Positions 23,508 to 31,670 of a stretch of DNA of 34,308 nt are shown one piece after another. The position numbers were made by a program, and so were the translations under genes. This DNA comes from an uncultured Sphingomonadaceae bacterium (GTDB lineage: Bacteria > Pseudomonadota > Alphaproteobacteria > Sphingomonadales > Sphingomonadaceae): positions 1 through 34,308 of the forward strand of contig CAMLGC010000024.1 of assembly GCA_946479505.1 (NCBI GenBank). Direction: 5' to 3'. Position 1 is the first letter of the stretch; each line of letters starts with the position of its first letter. The notes under the pieces were generated by a model that had not been told where the DNA came from, did not search any database, and saw only the letters and a list, made by a program, of their open reading frames with translations.

Positions 23508-23673
23508 TCCGGATAGTGACTATATGCCCCCCCGCTCTCGCTATCCACGACAATGGGCCCGGACATGTACCCCTCCCCCCCGGTGGCATGTCCGGGCCCG
23601 AATTGTATCCACGCCGCGCCGACACACGAATCCGTTCGCATGATGGAACGATTCAGGGGCGTTCGCGATTTTT
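23508..23673 (+). ncRNA. Candidate stress-induced small RNA with two C-rich hairpin loops
   Basis: After the EcfG-type promoter the sequence forms hairpin 1, stem GGATAG/CTATCC (23511-23516 with 23541-23546), whose loop carries seven C in a row (23527-23533). Hairpin 2 has a perfect 13-bp stem, GGGCCCGGACATG/CATGTCCGGGCCC (23555-23567 with 23587-23599), and four more pairs beyond a two-base bulge. Its loop contains CCTCCCCCC, which can pair with Shine-Dalgarno sequences. A third hairpin (23628-23654) or a smaller overlapping stem (23646-23664) precedes TTTTT at 23669-23673, a possible 3' end. C-rich anti-Shine-Dalgarno loops are typical of alphaproteobacterial trans-acting sRNAs. It could instead be a long structured leader of the entericidin gene. 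The ends are estimates. Confidence 0.55.
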
Positions 23674-23715
23674 GCAGGTGCAGGGCGTTGGTGCCCTCGG
23701 GTCAGGAGAGACGAA

Positions 23716-23850
23716 ATGCGTAAGATCGTTGGGATCGCCTTTTTGGCCACCGCGTTCATGGTGAGCGCGTGCAACACCATCGAAGGCATGGGCGAGGATG
23801 TGTCCTCGGCCGGTGATACCGTTTCGGACACCGCGCAAGACGCCGAATAA
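23716..23850 (+). CDS. Entericidin EcnA/B-type small lipoprotein
   Basis: A 44-aa protein: lipoprotein signal MRKIVGIAFLATAFMVSAC with the lipid-modified Cys19, then NTIEGMGEDVSSAGDTVSDT, the typical entericidin core (NTxxGxGxDxxxxG). Such proteins are small cell-envelope lipoproteins often controlled by stationary-phase or stress sigma factors, which fits its place at the edge of the stress locus. AGGAGAG precedes the ATG by five bases, and a small hairpin, AGGGC/GCCCT (23682-23697), stands just before it. A hairpin follows the stop at 23873. Confidence 0.85.
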   Translation: MRKIVGIAFLATAFMVSACNTIEGMGEDVSSAGDTVSDTAQDAE

Positions 23851-23872
23851 ATTCTCGCGAAAATGGATCATC

Positions 23873-23905
23873 CCGGCTCGCTCCGCCTCGCGCGGGGCGG
23901 GCCGG
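23873..23905. terminator. Hairpin between the convergent entericidin and tatC genes
   Basis: CCGGC (23873-23877) pairs with GCCGG (23901-23905), extended inward by CGC/GCG and G-T pairs to about 12 pairs. Only three T follow on the plus strand, so it is a moderate bidirectional terminator candidate. Confidence 0.45.
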
Positions 23906-23912
23906 TTTGCCG

Positions 23913-24686
23913 TCAGGCCGATTGCGCCGTCTCGTCCTCGCGCGCGCGGCGGCGTTCGGTGAACCAGATGCCGATCAGCCCTAATTCGTAGAGCAGCACG
24001 AGCGGAATCGCGAGCAGGAGCTGCGATCCGATATCGGGCGGCGTCAGCACCGCCGAAATCGCGAACGCCGCGACGATCGCGTAGCGCCGCGCGCTCACCA
24101 GTTGCTTGCGCGTCACGATGCCTGCGCGTTCGAGCAGCATCAGCAGCACCGGCAGCAGGAAGGCGATGCCGAACCCGAACAGGAACTGCATCACGAAGGA
24201 CAGGTAATTGCCCACCGCAGGCAGCGCCTCGCGCTGGACGCCGCCGACCTCGCCCTGGAAGCTCAGCAGGAAATGCAGCGCGAGCGGCACCGCGATGAAA
24301 TAGGCCATCGCCGCGCCCACCAGGAACAACACCGGGGTCGCGAGCAGGAACGGCAGCAGCGCGCGCTTCTCCTTGCGATAGAGCCCCGGCGCGACGAACT
24401 GCCAGAGCTGGTTCGCGATCACCGGGAACGACAGCATCATCGCCGCGAAGAAGGCGACCTTCACCTGGACGAAGAACGCCTCGAAGATCTGCGTGTAGAT
24501 CACCTTTCCCTGCCCCGCCCTCAGCAGCGGCTGGAGCAGGAATCCGAAAATCTGTTCGGAAAAATAGAAGCAGATGCCGAAGGTGACGATCAGCGCCGCG
24601 ATGCAATAGAGCAATCGCCGCCGGAGCTCGATCAGGTGATCGAGCAGCGGCGCGCGGCTGTCCTCCAGCTCGTCGTCGCCGCTCAT
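23913..24686 (-). CDS. tatC: Sec-independent protein translocase TatC
   Basis: The receptor subunit of the twin-arginine export system, which recognises the RR signal of folded cargo. The 257-aa protein has six membrane helices and the family N-terminus APLLDHLIELRRRLLYC with the conserved HLxELRxR. The first periplasmic loop contains IFEAFFVQVKVAFFAA (conserved Glu in the TEAF-like motif), and FVAPGLYRKEKR follows in the cytoplasmic loop. The C-terminus is short, charged and cytoplasmic. The ATG overlaps the tatB stop (ATGA). Confidence 0.96.
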   Translation of the reverse strand: MSGDDELEDSRAPLLDHLIELRRRLLYCIAALIVTFGICFYFSEQIFGFLLQPLLRAGQGKVIYTQIFEAFFVQVKVAFFAAMMLSFPVIANQLWQFVAPGLYRKEKRALLPFLLATPVLFLVGAAMAYFIAVPLALHFLLSFQGEVGGVQREALPAVGNYLSFVMQFLFGFGIAFLLPVLLMLLERAGIVTRKQLVSARRYAIVAAFAISAVLTPPDIGSQLLLAIPLVLLYELGLIGIWFTERRRAREDETAQSA

Positions 24687-25057
24687 GATGCCGCCTTGTC
24701 GGCAGGCGGCGCGTCGGCGGAGCCGGGCTCGGCCGGGCGCACCGCCGGTTTCTCCACCATCACCGGTTCGGCCGCGTCATCGTCCTTGGCTTCGGGGGCG
24801 GGCAGCGCCTGGGTGTCCGCGGGCGGATTTTCGCGCATGATCCGCTCGTTCTCTTCCTTCCAGCGCTTTTCCATCTCCTCGAGCTCGGCCTCGCGCACCA
24901 TCGCATCGAAACCGGAGCGGAACTGGCGCGCGACACCACGCGCCTTGCCGACCCAATAGCCGACGAAGCGCATCGCCTTCGGCAGGTCCTTTGGGCCGAT
25001 GACGACGATCGCGACGAACGCGACGAGCAGCAATTCCGTGGGCGCGACGTCGAACAT
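24683..25057 (-). CDS. tatB: Sec-independent protein translocase TatB
   Basis: It partners TatC in the cargo receptor. The 124-aa protein has one N-terminal membrane helix (MFDVAPTELLLVAFVAIVVI), the hinge GPKDLPKAMR, an amphipathic helix (GKARGVARQFRSGFDAMV) and an acidic, Pro/Ala-rich tail. The Glu in the membrane helix (TELLL) is the TatB hallmark. It starts 50 bp after the tatA stop and overlaps tatC by four bases, in the usual tatABC order. Confidence 0.94.
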   Translation of the reverse strand: MFDVAPTELLLVAFVAIVVIGPKDLPKAMRFVGYWVGKARGVARQFRSGFDAMVREAELEEMEKRWKEENERIMRENPPADTQALPAPEAKDDDAAEPVMVEKPAVRPAEPGSADAPPADKAAS

Positions 25058-25107
25058 CAGTCAGGCCTGGTACGCCGATGCTCCGGCAGGCGCGCGGGCG
25101 ACAAGGC

Positions 25108-25356
25108 TCAGCGGTCCTCGCGCAGCTTCTCGCCGTCGCGGTCGAACGCGGGATCGGCGGCCTTCTTCGCTTCGATCCGGTCACGCTCGCGCTCCCGGGC
25201 GCGCCGCGTCTCGTCGTCCTCGTCGGCCATGCCTTTCTTGAAGTTCTTCACACCCTTGGCGACATCGCCCATCAGGTTCGAAAAACGGCCGCCGCCCAGG
25301 AGCAGGATCGCGACGACCGCGAGCACCAGCAGATGGATCGGGCTCAAACCACCCAT
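25108..25356 (-). CDS. tatA: Sec-independent protein translocase TatA
   Basis: It forms the protein-conducting assembly of the Tat system. The 82-aa protein has the membrane helix SPIHLLVLAVVAILLLGGGR, then the amphipathic helix FSNLMGDVAKGVKNFKKGM and a charged tail (DEDDETRRARERERDRIE). The conserved Phe after the Gly hinge and the FKKGM motif are present. It follows scpB by 26 bases on the same strand. Confidence 0.94.
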   Translation of the reverse strand: MGGLSPIHLLVLAVVAILLLGGGRFSNLMGDVAKGVKNFKKGMADEDDETRRARERERDRIEAKKAADPAFDRDGEKLREDR

Positions 25357-25382
25357 GATTCGTCTCCTTGATTTGCTTCTAT

Positions 25383-25961
25383 CTAGGCATCTTCGGCCTC
25401 TTCCGCCACCTCGGCCTGCTCAAAAGCGAGATCGACCGGATCGAGCAGCCCCGCCGCGCGCAAATCGTCGATTCCGGGCAGGTCGCGGCGGCTGGCGAGC
25501 CCGAAATGGCTGAGAAAGTCCGCCGTTGTTGCGTACGTCAGCGGACGCCCGGGCACCTCGCGCCGCCCGGCGGGCCGGATCCACCCCGCCTCCATCAGCA
25601 CGTCGAGCGTTCCCTTGGAGATCTGCACGCCCCGGATCGCCTCGATCTCGGCGCGCGTCACCGGCTCGTGATAGGCGATGATCGCCAGCGTCTCGATGCC
25701 TGCGCGCGAAAGCTTGCGCGGCTCTTCCCGATCGCGCCGTAGCAGGTGCGCCATGTCGCCCGCGGTCTGGAAATGCCAGCGCTCGCCGCGCCGCACGATC
25801 TCGATTCCCCGCCCCGCGTAATCAGCCTCCAGCCGCGCCAGCGCCGCGCGCACGTCGACGCCCTCGCCGACATGCGCGCGGATCGCATCGATCGTCAGCG
25901 GCGCCTCGGCCGCGAAAAGCACCGCCTCGACGGCGCGGAGGCTGTCATCGGGCGGATTCAT
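25383..25961 (-). CDS. scpB: Segregation and condensation protein B
   Basis: The winged-helix kite subunit of the SMC-ScpAB condensin. The 192-aa protein has two winged-helix domains: VEAVLFAAEAPLTIDAIRAH near the N-terminus and LSRAGIETLAIIAYHEPVTR with EIEAIRGVQ in the second, then RPLTYATTADFLSHFGL. I start at the ATG at 25961 (MNPPDDSLRAVEAVLF), which overlaps the scpA stop by four bases; a much longer frame in this phase is a shadow of scpA. The tail is acidic. Confidence 0.93.
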   Translation of the reverse strand: MNPPDDSLRAVEAVLFAAEAPLTIDAIRAHVGEGVDVRAALARLEADYAGRGIEIVRRGERWHFQTAGDMAHLLRRDREEPRKLSRAGIETLAIIAYHEPVTRAEIEAIRGVQISKGTLDVLMEAGWIRPAGRREVPGRPLTYATTADFLSHFGLASRRDLPGIDDLRAAGLLDPVDLAFEQAEVAEEAEDA

Positions 25962-26683
25962 GCCGTCGCCCGCACGTAAAGCGGCGCGAACGCCTGATGC
26001 TGCCGAAGCTCGATCTTGCCGCGCCGCGCGAGCTCGAGCGCCGCGAGGAAGCTCGACGCCAGCGCCGACTTGCGGAACACCCCCGATGCGCCATCGGGCA
26101 GGAAGCTCTCGATCGTCGTCCAATCGATCCGCTGCCCCACCAGCCGCGAGACACGGTCGATCGCCGCTTCGAGCGTCATCACCTGCCGATCGGCGACGAC
26201 GTGCATCACCGGGCGCGTGCGCGCGCTCACCCGACCATACGCCGCGATAAGGTCGTAAATCTCGGCCTGCCAGATCGCCTTGCGCACCGTACGCAGCCCC
26301 TCGGGCGCGGTGCGCGCGAACACGTCGCGCCCCATCCGGTCGCGTGCCATCAGTCGGGCGCCCGCCTCGCGCATCGCCTGGAGGCGTTCGAGCCGAAGCT
26401 GGAGCCGCAGCGCCAATTCCTCGGGGCTGGGCTCCTGCTCGGGGTCGCGCGGCAGCAGCAGCGCCGATTTGAGGAAGGCGAGCCATGCCGCCATCACCAG
26501 GTAATCGGCCGCCAGCTCGAGCTTGATGCGTGTCGCCTGCTCGATGAAGTCGAGATATTGCTGGACGAGCTGAAGGATAGAGATCTGCCTCAGATCGACC
26601 TTCTGCGCCCGCGCGAGCGCGAGCAGCAGATCGAGCGGCCCTTCCCACCCGTCGACATCGATCGTCAGCGTATCGTCATCCAT
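25958..26683 (-). CDS. scpA: Segregation and condensation protein A
   Basis: The kleisin subunit that bridges the SMC heads in bacterial condensin. The 241-aa protein begins with the SMC-binding N-terminal helices (WEGPLDLLLALARAQKVDLR, then ISILQLVQQYLDFI) and ADYLVMAAWLAFLKSALLLP. A long charged helix (EELALRLQLRLERLQAMREA) and a C-terminal winged-helix region (ASSFLAALELARRGKIEL) follow. The ATG at 26683 fits the family start. It overlaps scpB, and together with nagZ upstream follows the common alphaproteobacterial order. Confidence 0.93.
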   Translation of the reverse strand: MDDDTLTIDVDGWEGPLDLLLALARAQKVDLRQISILQLVQQYLDFIEQATRIKLELAADYLVMAAWLAFLKSALLLPRDPEQEPSPEELALRLQLRLERLQAMREAGARLMARDRMGRDVFARTAPEGLRTVRKAIWQAEIYDLIAAYGRVSARTRPVMHVVADRQVMTLEAAIDRVSRLVGQRIDWTTIESFLPDGASGVFRKSALASSFLAALELARRGKIELRQHQAFAPLYVRATA

Positions 26684-26953
26684 CGCCGCGATGGTAGAAC
26701 AGTCGGCGGCGGGACTGAAGCGCTTCGTTGGGCGCGGAAACCGCCCCGTTCTTTCCCGCTGTCCTACAACCCCGATTCCATGTCAGGGTGTGCGCTGCTC
26801 TTTGATCCGGTCGATCCCATTCGTCGCGGCTGCTGGCGGCCGAGCACCCGAACTTTACCCTCGGTCGCCGGGCCATTGCGATGAACCGCGCAAACCTGCC
26901 GTTCGTGCGCAGCGTCACCCCCGCCCGACAGTCAAGTTGGTCAACTTCGGGCG
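26684..26953. other. Intergenic region between nagZ and scpA
   Basis: A gap of 270 bases in an otherwise tightly packed minus-strand cluster. I find no convincing gene, terminator or repeat. Frames crossing it on the plus strand are accidental, ending deep in nagZ. It may hold a promoter for scpAB-tatABC. Confidence 0.5.
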
Positions 26954-27955
26954 TCAGGCCAGCGCCAGCAGCGCGTCGCGCTGGGCGATCAACGCGTCGA
27001 GGTCCTCGACCCCCGATCCGCGCGTCGCCATCGCCGCATCGAGCCGCGCGCGTGAGCGCTCGGGCATTTCGCCCAGTCGGCCCGCGATCTCGATCATCTC
27101 GTCCATCCGCGCCCAGCAATCGAGCGCGACATCGCACCCCGCCGCGATTGCCGCGGCGGCCTTTTCGCCCGCGCTGCCGCTCAGCGCCTTCATGTCGATG
27201 TCGTCGGTCATCAGCAGCCCGTCGAAGCCGATCCGCCCGCGGATCACCTGATCGATCACGATCGGGCTCAGCGTCGCCGGCCGCTCGGCGTCCCACGCCT
27301 TGTAAACGATGTGGCTGGTCATCGCCATCGGCGCCCAGGCGAGGCTGCGGAAGGGCGCGAGGTCAGTCTCCAGCTCCTCCGCGCTCGCCTCGACCACGGG
27401 CAGCTCGTGATGGCTGTCCACCCGCGCCCGGCCGTGGCCGGGCATGTGCTTGACGACGCCGACCACACCGCCGTCGCTGAGACCTTCGAGCGTCGCACGC
27501 CCCATCGCGGCGACGCGCATCGGCTCGTGCCCCAATGCGCGGCTCGCGATCGCCTCGGTCGTGTCGGCGTGCGCGACGTCGAGCAGCGGCAGGCAGTCAA
27601 CCGTGATTCCCACCTCGGCGAGCGTCAGCGCGATCGCCCGCGCATTGGCCCGCGCCGCCTCGATCCCCGAAATGGGGGCGACCTCGTAAAGCCTGTCGAA
27701 CGCGGGGCCCGCTGGAAAGGCCGGCCATTCGGGCGGCTGCATCCGCGCGACGCGGCCGCCCTCCTGATCGATCAGGATCGCGAGGTCGTCGCGCCCGGCA
27801 AGCGCGCGCAGGCTGTCGGTGAGCGCGCGGAGCTGGCCGCGATTCTCGACGTTGCGCCCGAACAGGATATAGCCGGCCGGCTCCGCCTCGCGAAAGAAGG
27901 CGCGTTCGTCAGCGGTGAGGCTCGGCCCCGAAAGGCCGAAGATGACGGGCTTCAT
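26954..27955 (-). CDS. nagZ: Beta-N-acetylhexosaminidase (peptidoglycan recycling)
   Basis: A cytoplasmic GH3 enzyme that removes N-acetylglucosamine from anhydro-muropeptides, relevant to cell-wall recycling and beta-lactamase induction. The 333-aa protein shows the GH3 NagZ motifs: YILFGRNVENRGQL, LIDQEGGRVARMQPP, KHMPGHGRARVDSHHELP (acid/base His-Asp pair) and LLMTDDIDMKAL (catalytic Asp). The ATG at 27955 gives MKPVIFGLSGPSLT. It begins 14 bases after the SPOR gene stop. A longer frame upstream is a shadow of that gene. Confidence 0.94.
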   Translation of the reverse strand: MKPVIFGLSGPSLTADERAFFREAEPAGYILFGRNVENRGQLRALTDSLRALAGRDDLAILIDQEGGRVARMQPPEWPAFPAGPAFDRLYEVAPISGIEAARANARAIALTLAEVGITVDCLPLLDVAHADTTEAIASRALGHEPMRVAAMGRATLEGLSDGGVVGVVKHMPGHGRARVDSHHELPVVEASAEELETDLAPFRSLAWAPMAMTSHIVYKAWDAERPATLSPIVIDQVIRGRIGFDGLLMTDDIDMKALSGSAGEKAAAAIAAGCDVALDCWARMDEMIEIAGRLGEMPERSRARLDAAMATRGSGVEDLDALIAQRDALLALA

Positions 27956-27969
27956 GCCCGCGGAGCTAC

Positions 27970-28692
27970 TCAGTCGTTCGGAATGAAACAAGCCTCGCCC
28001 GCGACCTTCAGCTTGCCGCACAGCTTCTCCGCCTGGTCGGCGCTCCCGGCATTGACGCGCAATCGATAGACGGTGCTGCCGTTGACCGTCGCCTTCTGCA
28101 CCGACTGGCCGAGCGGCGCGAGATAGGAGAAGCGCTTCGACAGCCGCGACCACCCGGTCTTCGCCTGCGATTCGGTCGGGAACGAACCGAGCTGGACGAG
28201 CGCACTCCCCGCGCCGGCGCCCGCCGAGGACTTGGGCGCCGAAACCGGGGGCGCTGCCGTCAGCGCACCGCCCGATTGCGGCACGGCGATCGTCTTGCCG
28301 GGGCGCGTCACGGTCTTGCTCTTGGTCGCCGGGCTGCCCGCGACCGGCGTCTCGGGCAATGCGTCGAGGTCGATCTTGCCGTCGCCGGTGTCGACGCCCT
28401 CGCTCGTCGCGAGCGATTGTGCGCTGTCGCCATCGAGCTGCATGCCGCCGGGCGTCTCGGGCTTGACCTTGTAGTCGCCCTCGGGCGCGCGGATGAGCTC
28501 GCCATTGCCGGCGACGCCCTGCGGTCGGTTCTGCACCCAATAGACGGCGTAAACGATCGCCGCGATCAGCGCGAGGCCGAGGATCACCAGCGCCGCGATG
28601 CGCAGCACCGACGGTCCCTCGTCATAATCCTCGTCCACGGTCTCCAGCCAGGGGAGCCGGTCGTCGTCCCCGAGATCGCCGTTCGTGGCCAT
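27970..28692 (-). CDS. SPOR domain membrane protein
   Basis: A 240-aa single-pass inner-membrane protein: acidic cytoplasmic N-terminus (DDRLPWLETVDEDYDEGPSV), membrane helix about 29-52, a Pro/Thr/Lys-rich periplasmic linker and a C-terminal SPOR domain (about 165-238, beginning SALVQLGSFPTESQAKTGW). SPOR domains bind denuded septal glycan, so a septal role is likely. The two Cys in LCGKLKVAGEACF may form a disulfide. The ATG shares one base with the argS stop (TGATG). Confidence 0.88.
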   Translation of the reverse strand: MATNGDLGDDDRLPWLETVDEDYDEGPSVLRIAALVILGLALIAAIVYAVYWVQNRPQGVAGNGELIRAPEGDYKVKPETPGGMQLDGDSAQSLATSEGVDTGDGKIDLDALPETPVAGSPATKSKTVTRPGKTIAVPQSGGALTAAPPVSAPKSSAGAGAGSALVQLGSFPTESQAKTGWSRLSKRFSYLAPLGQSVQKATVNGSTVYRLRVNAGSADQAEKLCGKLKVAGEACFIPND

Positions 28693-30419
28693 CAGTGCAT
28701 CTCCCGAACCGCCTCCACGCCCATGATCGCGAGGCCGTTCCTGATAATCTGCCCGATCGCATCGGCCAAGAAAAGACGTGCGCACGTCAGCTCGGGATTA
28801 TCGGGCACCAGAAAGCGGCGTTCGGGGTGATCGTTGCCGACATTCCACAATGCATGAAACATCGCCGCCAAGTCGTACAGATAGAAGGCGATTCGGTGTG
28901 GTTCACGTGCCGCCGCGGCGGCCTCGACGATGCGCGGGAACTGCGCCGCGAGCTTCACCAGCGCCAGTTCCTGCGTATCGAGATGGGACAGATCGGCGCG
29001 CGGGCAGGTGATTCCCGCCTCGGCCGCACGCCGATGGAGTGACGCGATCCGGGCATGCGCGTAGTTGACGTAGAAGACCGGATTGTCCTTCGACGCCTCG
29101 ACCACCTTGGCGAAGTCGAAATCCATCTGCGCGTCGGCCTTGCGGGTGAGCATCGTGAAGCGCACCACGTCCTTGCCGACTTCGCCGACGACATCGGCAA
29201 GCGTCACGAAGTTGCCGGATCGCTTGGACATTTTCACCGGCTCGCCGCCGCGAAGCAGCCGCACCATCTGGACGAGCTTGACGTCGAAGCGCGTCCGCCC
29301 GCCGGTCAGCGCCGCGACCGCCGCGACGATCCGCTTGACCGTTCCGGCATGGTCCGCGCCCCAGATGTCGATCAGCGCATCCGCGCTCTGCGCCTTCTGG
29401 TAATGATAAGCGAGGTCCGCGCCGAAATAGGTCCACTGCCCGTTCGACTTGCGAATCGGCCGATCCTGATCGTCGCCGAACTCGGTCGAACGGAACAGCG
29501 GCAGCTCGACCGGCTCCCAATCCTCGGGTGTCTCGCCCTTGGGCGCCTCGAGCACGCCGTCATAGACGAGCCCCCGCGCCCGCAATTCGGCCTCGGCCGC
29601 AGCCGGCTTGCCCGCAGCCTGAAGCTCCGCCTCGGAAGCGAAGATGTCGTGGTGAATGCCGAGCAGCGCAAGATCGGCCTTGATCATCACGAGCATCGCC
29701 GCGACCGTGCGGGTACGGAACAGCGCGAGCCATTTGGCCTCGGGCTTCCCTACGAACGCACGTCCGAATTCCCGCGCAAGCTCTTGCCCTACCGGAACAA
29801 GATAGTCGCCGGGATAGAGCCCTTCAGGAATTTCGCCAATCTCTTCGCCCAGCGCCTCGCGATAGCGCAGGTGCGCCGAACGGGCGAGCACGTCGACCTG
29901 CCCGCCGGCGTCGTTGACGTAATATTCGCGGATCACCTTCTGCCCTGCGAACTCGAGCAGATTGGCGAGCGCGTCTCCCACCACCGCGCCGCGGCAATGC
30001 CCCATGTGCATCGGCCCGGTCGGGTTGGCCGAGACATATTCGATATTGACGGTGGTCGGCGCCGCGCTGGTGATGCGGCCGTAATCGTCGCCCTCGTCGA
30101 GGATCGCCGACAGCTCCGCGCGCCACGTATCGTTGGTGAGCGTCAGGTTGATGAATCCGGGCCCCGCGACCGCGACCGACGCGACCTCCTCAAGCTTGCC
30201 GAGCTCGACCGCAAGCGCCTCCGCCAGCGCACGCGGGTTCGTGCCCGCAGGTTTGGCGAGCACCATCGCCGCATTGGTCGCCAGATCGCCATGCGTGGGA
30301 TCGCGCGGCGGCTCGACCGTCACCGCGCGGCGCTCCAACCCCGCCGGCAGAATGCCTTGCGAGACGAGCGAATCCAGCGCCGCATCGAGATGCGCGGCGA
30401 AGCGCGTGGTGAGGGTCAT
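28692..30419 (-). CDS. argS: Arginine--tRNA ligase
   Basis: It charges tRNA-Arg with arginine. The 575-aa class I synthetase has the N-terminal Add-1 domain, the HIGH motif as HMGH (138-141, in ANPTGPMHMGHCRG), the KMSK loop as VKMSKRSGN, and a C-terminal anticodon-binding helical domain. I start at the ATG at 30419 (MTLTTRFAAHL); the frame upstream to 30470 is not supported. It follows dgt by 71 bases and overlaps the SPOR gene by one base. Confidence 0.96.
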   Translation of the reverse strand: MTLTTRFAAHLDAALDSLVSQGILPAGLERRAVTVEPPRDPTHGDLATNAAMVLAKPAGTNPRALAEALAVELGKLEEVASVAVAGPGFINLTLTNDTWRAELSAILDEGDDYGRITSAAPTTVNIEYVSANPTGPMHMGHCRGAVVGDALANLLEFAGQKVIREYYVNDAGGQVDVLARSAHLRYREALGEEIGEIPEGLYPGDYLVPVGQELAREFGRAFVGKPEAKWLALFRTRTVAAMLVMIKADLALLGIHHDIFASEAELQAAGKPAAAEAELRARGLVYDGVLEAPKGETPEDWEPVELPLFRSTEFGDDQDRPIRKSNGQWTYFGADLAYHYQKAQSADALIDIWGADHAGTVKRIVAAVAALTGGRTRFDVKLVQMVRLLRGGEPVKMSKRSGNFVTLADVVGEVGKDVVRFTMLTRKADAQMDFDFAKVVEASKDNPVFYVNYAHARIASLHRRAAEAGITCPRADLSHLDTQELALVKLAAQFPRIVEAAAAAREPHRIAFYLYDLAAMFHALWNVGNDHPERRFLVPDNPELTCARLFLADAIGQIIRNGLAIMGVEAVREMH

Positions 30420-30490
30420 GGTCCATCCAGTTTGGGAAAACGCGCGCGCCTTACCCCAAGCGGGCGGCATTCACAAATTGCGATCGGCCG

Positions 30491-31657
30491 TCAGAAGCCC
30501 TCGGGAAGGTCGATCGGCCCTATCGCTTCCGTGTAGCGCGTGATCGCATAGCGATCGGTCATGCCCGCGATATAATCCGCGATGTGGCGGCTGCGCCAAG
30601 GCTCGTCCCGGCCGAGCGACTCGTGCCAGCCCGCCGCCATCAGCGACGGATCGGCGCGATACGCCCCGAACAGCCCCGAGACGATGACGCACGCCGCCGC
30701 GGCCGCCGCGAGCTGGCGCGGATGATGATAGAGGTTGGCGTACATGAACCGCTTGAGCGCCCGCTCGTCCTCGCGCATCGCTGCGGAGAAGCAGGCAAGC
30801 GCCTCTCCCGCCGCGCGCACGTCGTCCACGGTCTCGATACGCGTCGCATCGACGCGCCGCTGCGTCTCCCCGATTAGGTCGTTGACCATCGATCCGATCT
30901 GCGATCGAACCAGTTCGCGCACCAACCGTCCCTGCTCGACATGGGGATAGCGCCTCCGCACCGCCTCCCAACCGCGTGCGACGATCGGCACCTCGAGCAA
31001 CTGTTCGAGCGTCAGCAGCCCGGCGCGCAACCCGTCGTCGATGTCGTGATTGTCATAGGCGATGTCGTCCGCGATCGCCGCGACCTGCGCCTCGAGCGAG
31101 GCGCGTGTGCCGAGCTCGAGCGGAAACGCGGCGTCGGCCCCGGCCAACGCCCAGCCGGGTGCCGAGACCGGCCCGTTATGCTTGGCAAGCCCCTCCAGCG
31201 TCTCCCACGTCAGGTTGAGGCCGTCCCATTCGGGATAGGGCCGCTCGATCACCGTCAGCGCACGCAGCGTGTGCCCGTTATGATCGAACCCACCCTCGCC
31301 CACCATCGCGTCCTTGAGCGCGTCTTCGCCCGCATGCCCGAATGGTGGGTGCCCGATATCGTGTGCCAGGCAGAGCGCTTCGGTCAGGTCCTCGTTGAGC
31401 CCCAAAGCCCGCGCGATCGTGCGGCCGATCTGCGCGACCTCGAGGCTGTGGGTGAGCCGCACGCGGAAATGATCGCCATCGGGGGCGAGGAAGACCTGCG
31501 TCTTGTGCCGCAGCCGGCGGAAGCTGATCGAATGGATGATCCGGTCGCGGTCGCGCTGAAACGCATCGCGCGGCCCCCGCGTCCCCTTTTGTTCCTCGTG
31601 AAGGCGGCCGCGGCTGGCGTCGGGGTGTGAAGCCCAGCGCGCCAGCGGGCGGCTCAT
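30491..31657 (-). CDS. dgt: Deoxyguanosinetriphosphate triphosphohydrolase-like protein
   Basis: An HD-domain hydrolase that splits dNTPs into deoxynucleosides and triphosphate. The 388-aa protein has the N-terminal [19 protein letters not shown], the first metal-ligand His in [10 protein letters not shown], the HD pair in [16 protein letters not shown], and the later Asp in [20 protein letters not shown]. This is the alphaproteobacterial dGTPase-like type, shorter than enterobacterial Dgt. It starts 13 bases after the stop of the TPR/SPOR gene. Confidence 0.93.
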   Translation of the reverse strand: MSRPLARWASHPDASRGRLHEEQKGTRGPRDAFQRDRDRIIHSISFRRLRHKTQVFLAPDGDHFRVRLTHSLEVAQIGRTIARALGLNEDLTEALCLAHDIGHPPFGHAGEDALKDAMVGEGGFDHNGHTLRALTVIERPYPEWDGLNLTWETLEGLAKHNGPVSAPGWALAGADAAFPLELGTRASLEAQVAAIADDIAYDNHDIDDGLRAGLLTLEQLLEVPIVARGWEAVRRRYPHVEQGRLVRELVRSQIGSMVNDLIGETQRRVDATRIETVDDVRAAGEALACFSAAMREDERALKRFMYANLYHHPRQLAAAAAACVIVSGLFGAYRADPSLMAAGWHESLGRDEPWRSRHIADYIAGMTDRYAITRYTEAIGPIDLPEGF

Positions 31658-31670
31658 GCCCCGCGTTGCC

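Noticed and set aside
23465..23764. ORFs on both strands across the candidate small RNA
   Set aside because: The plus-strand frame reads through two strong hairpins and ends inside the entericidin gene; the minus-strand frame (23396-23641) is Gly/Ser-rich with no support. Neither has a ribosome binding site.
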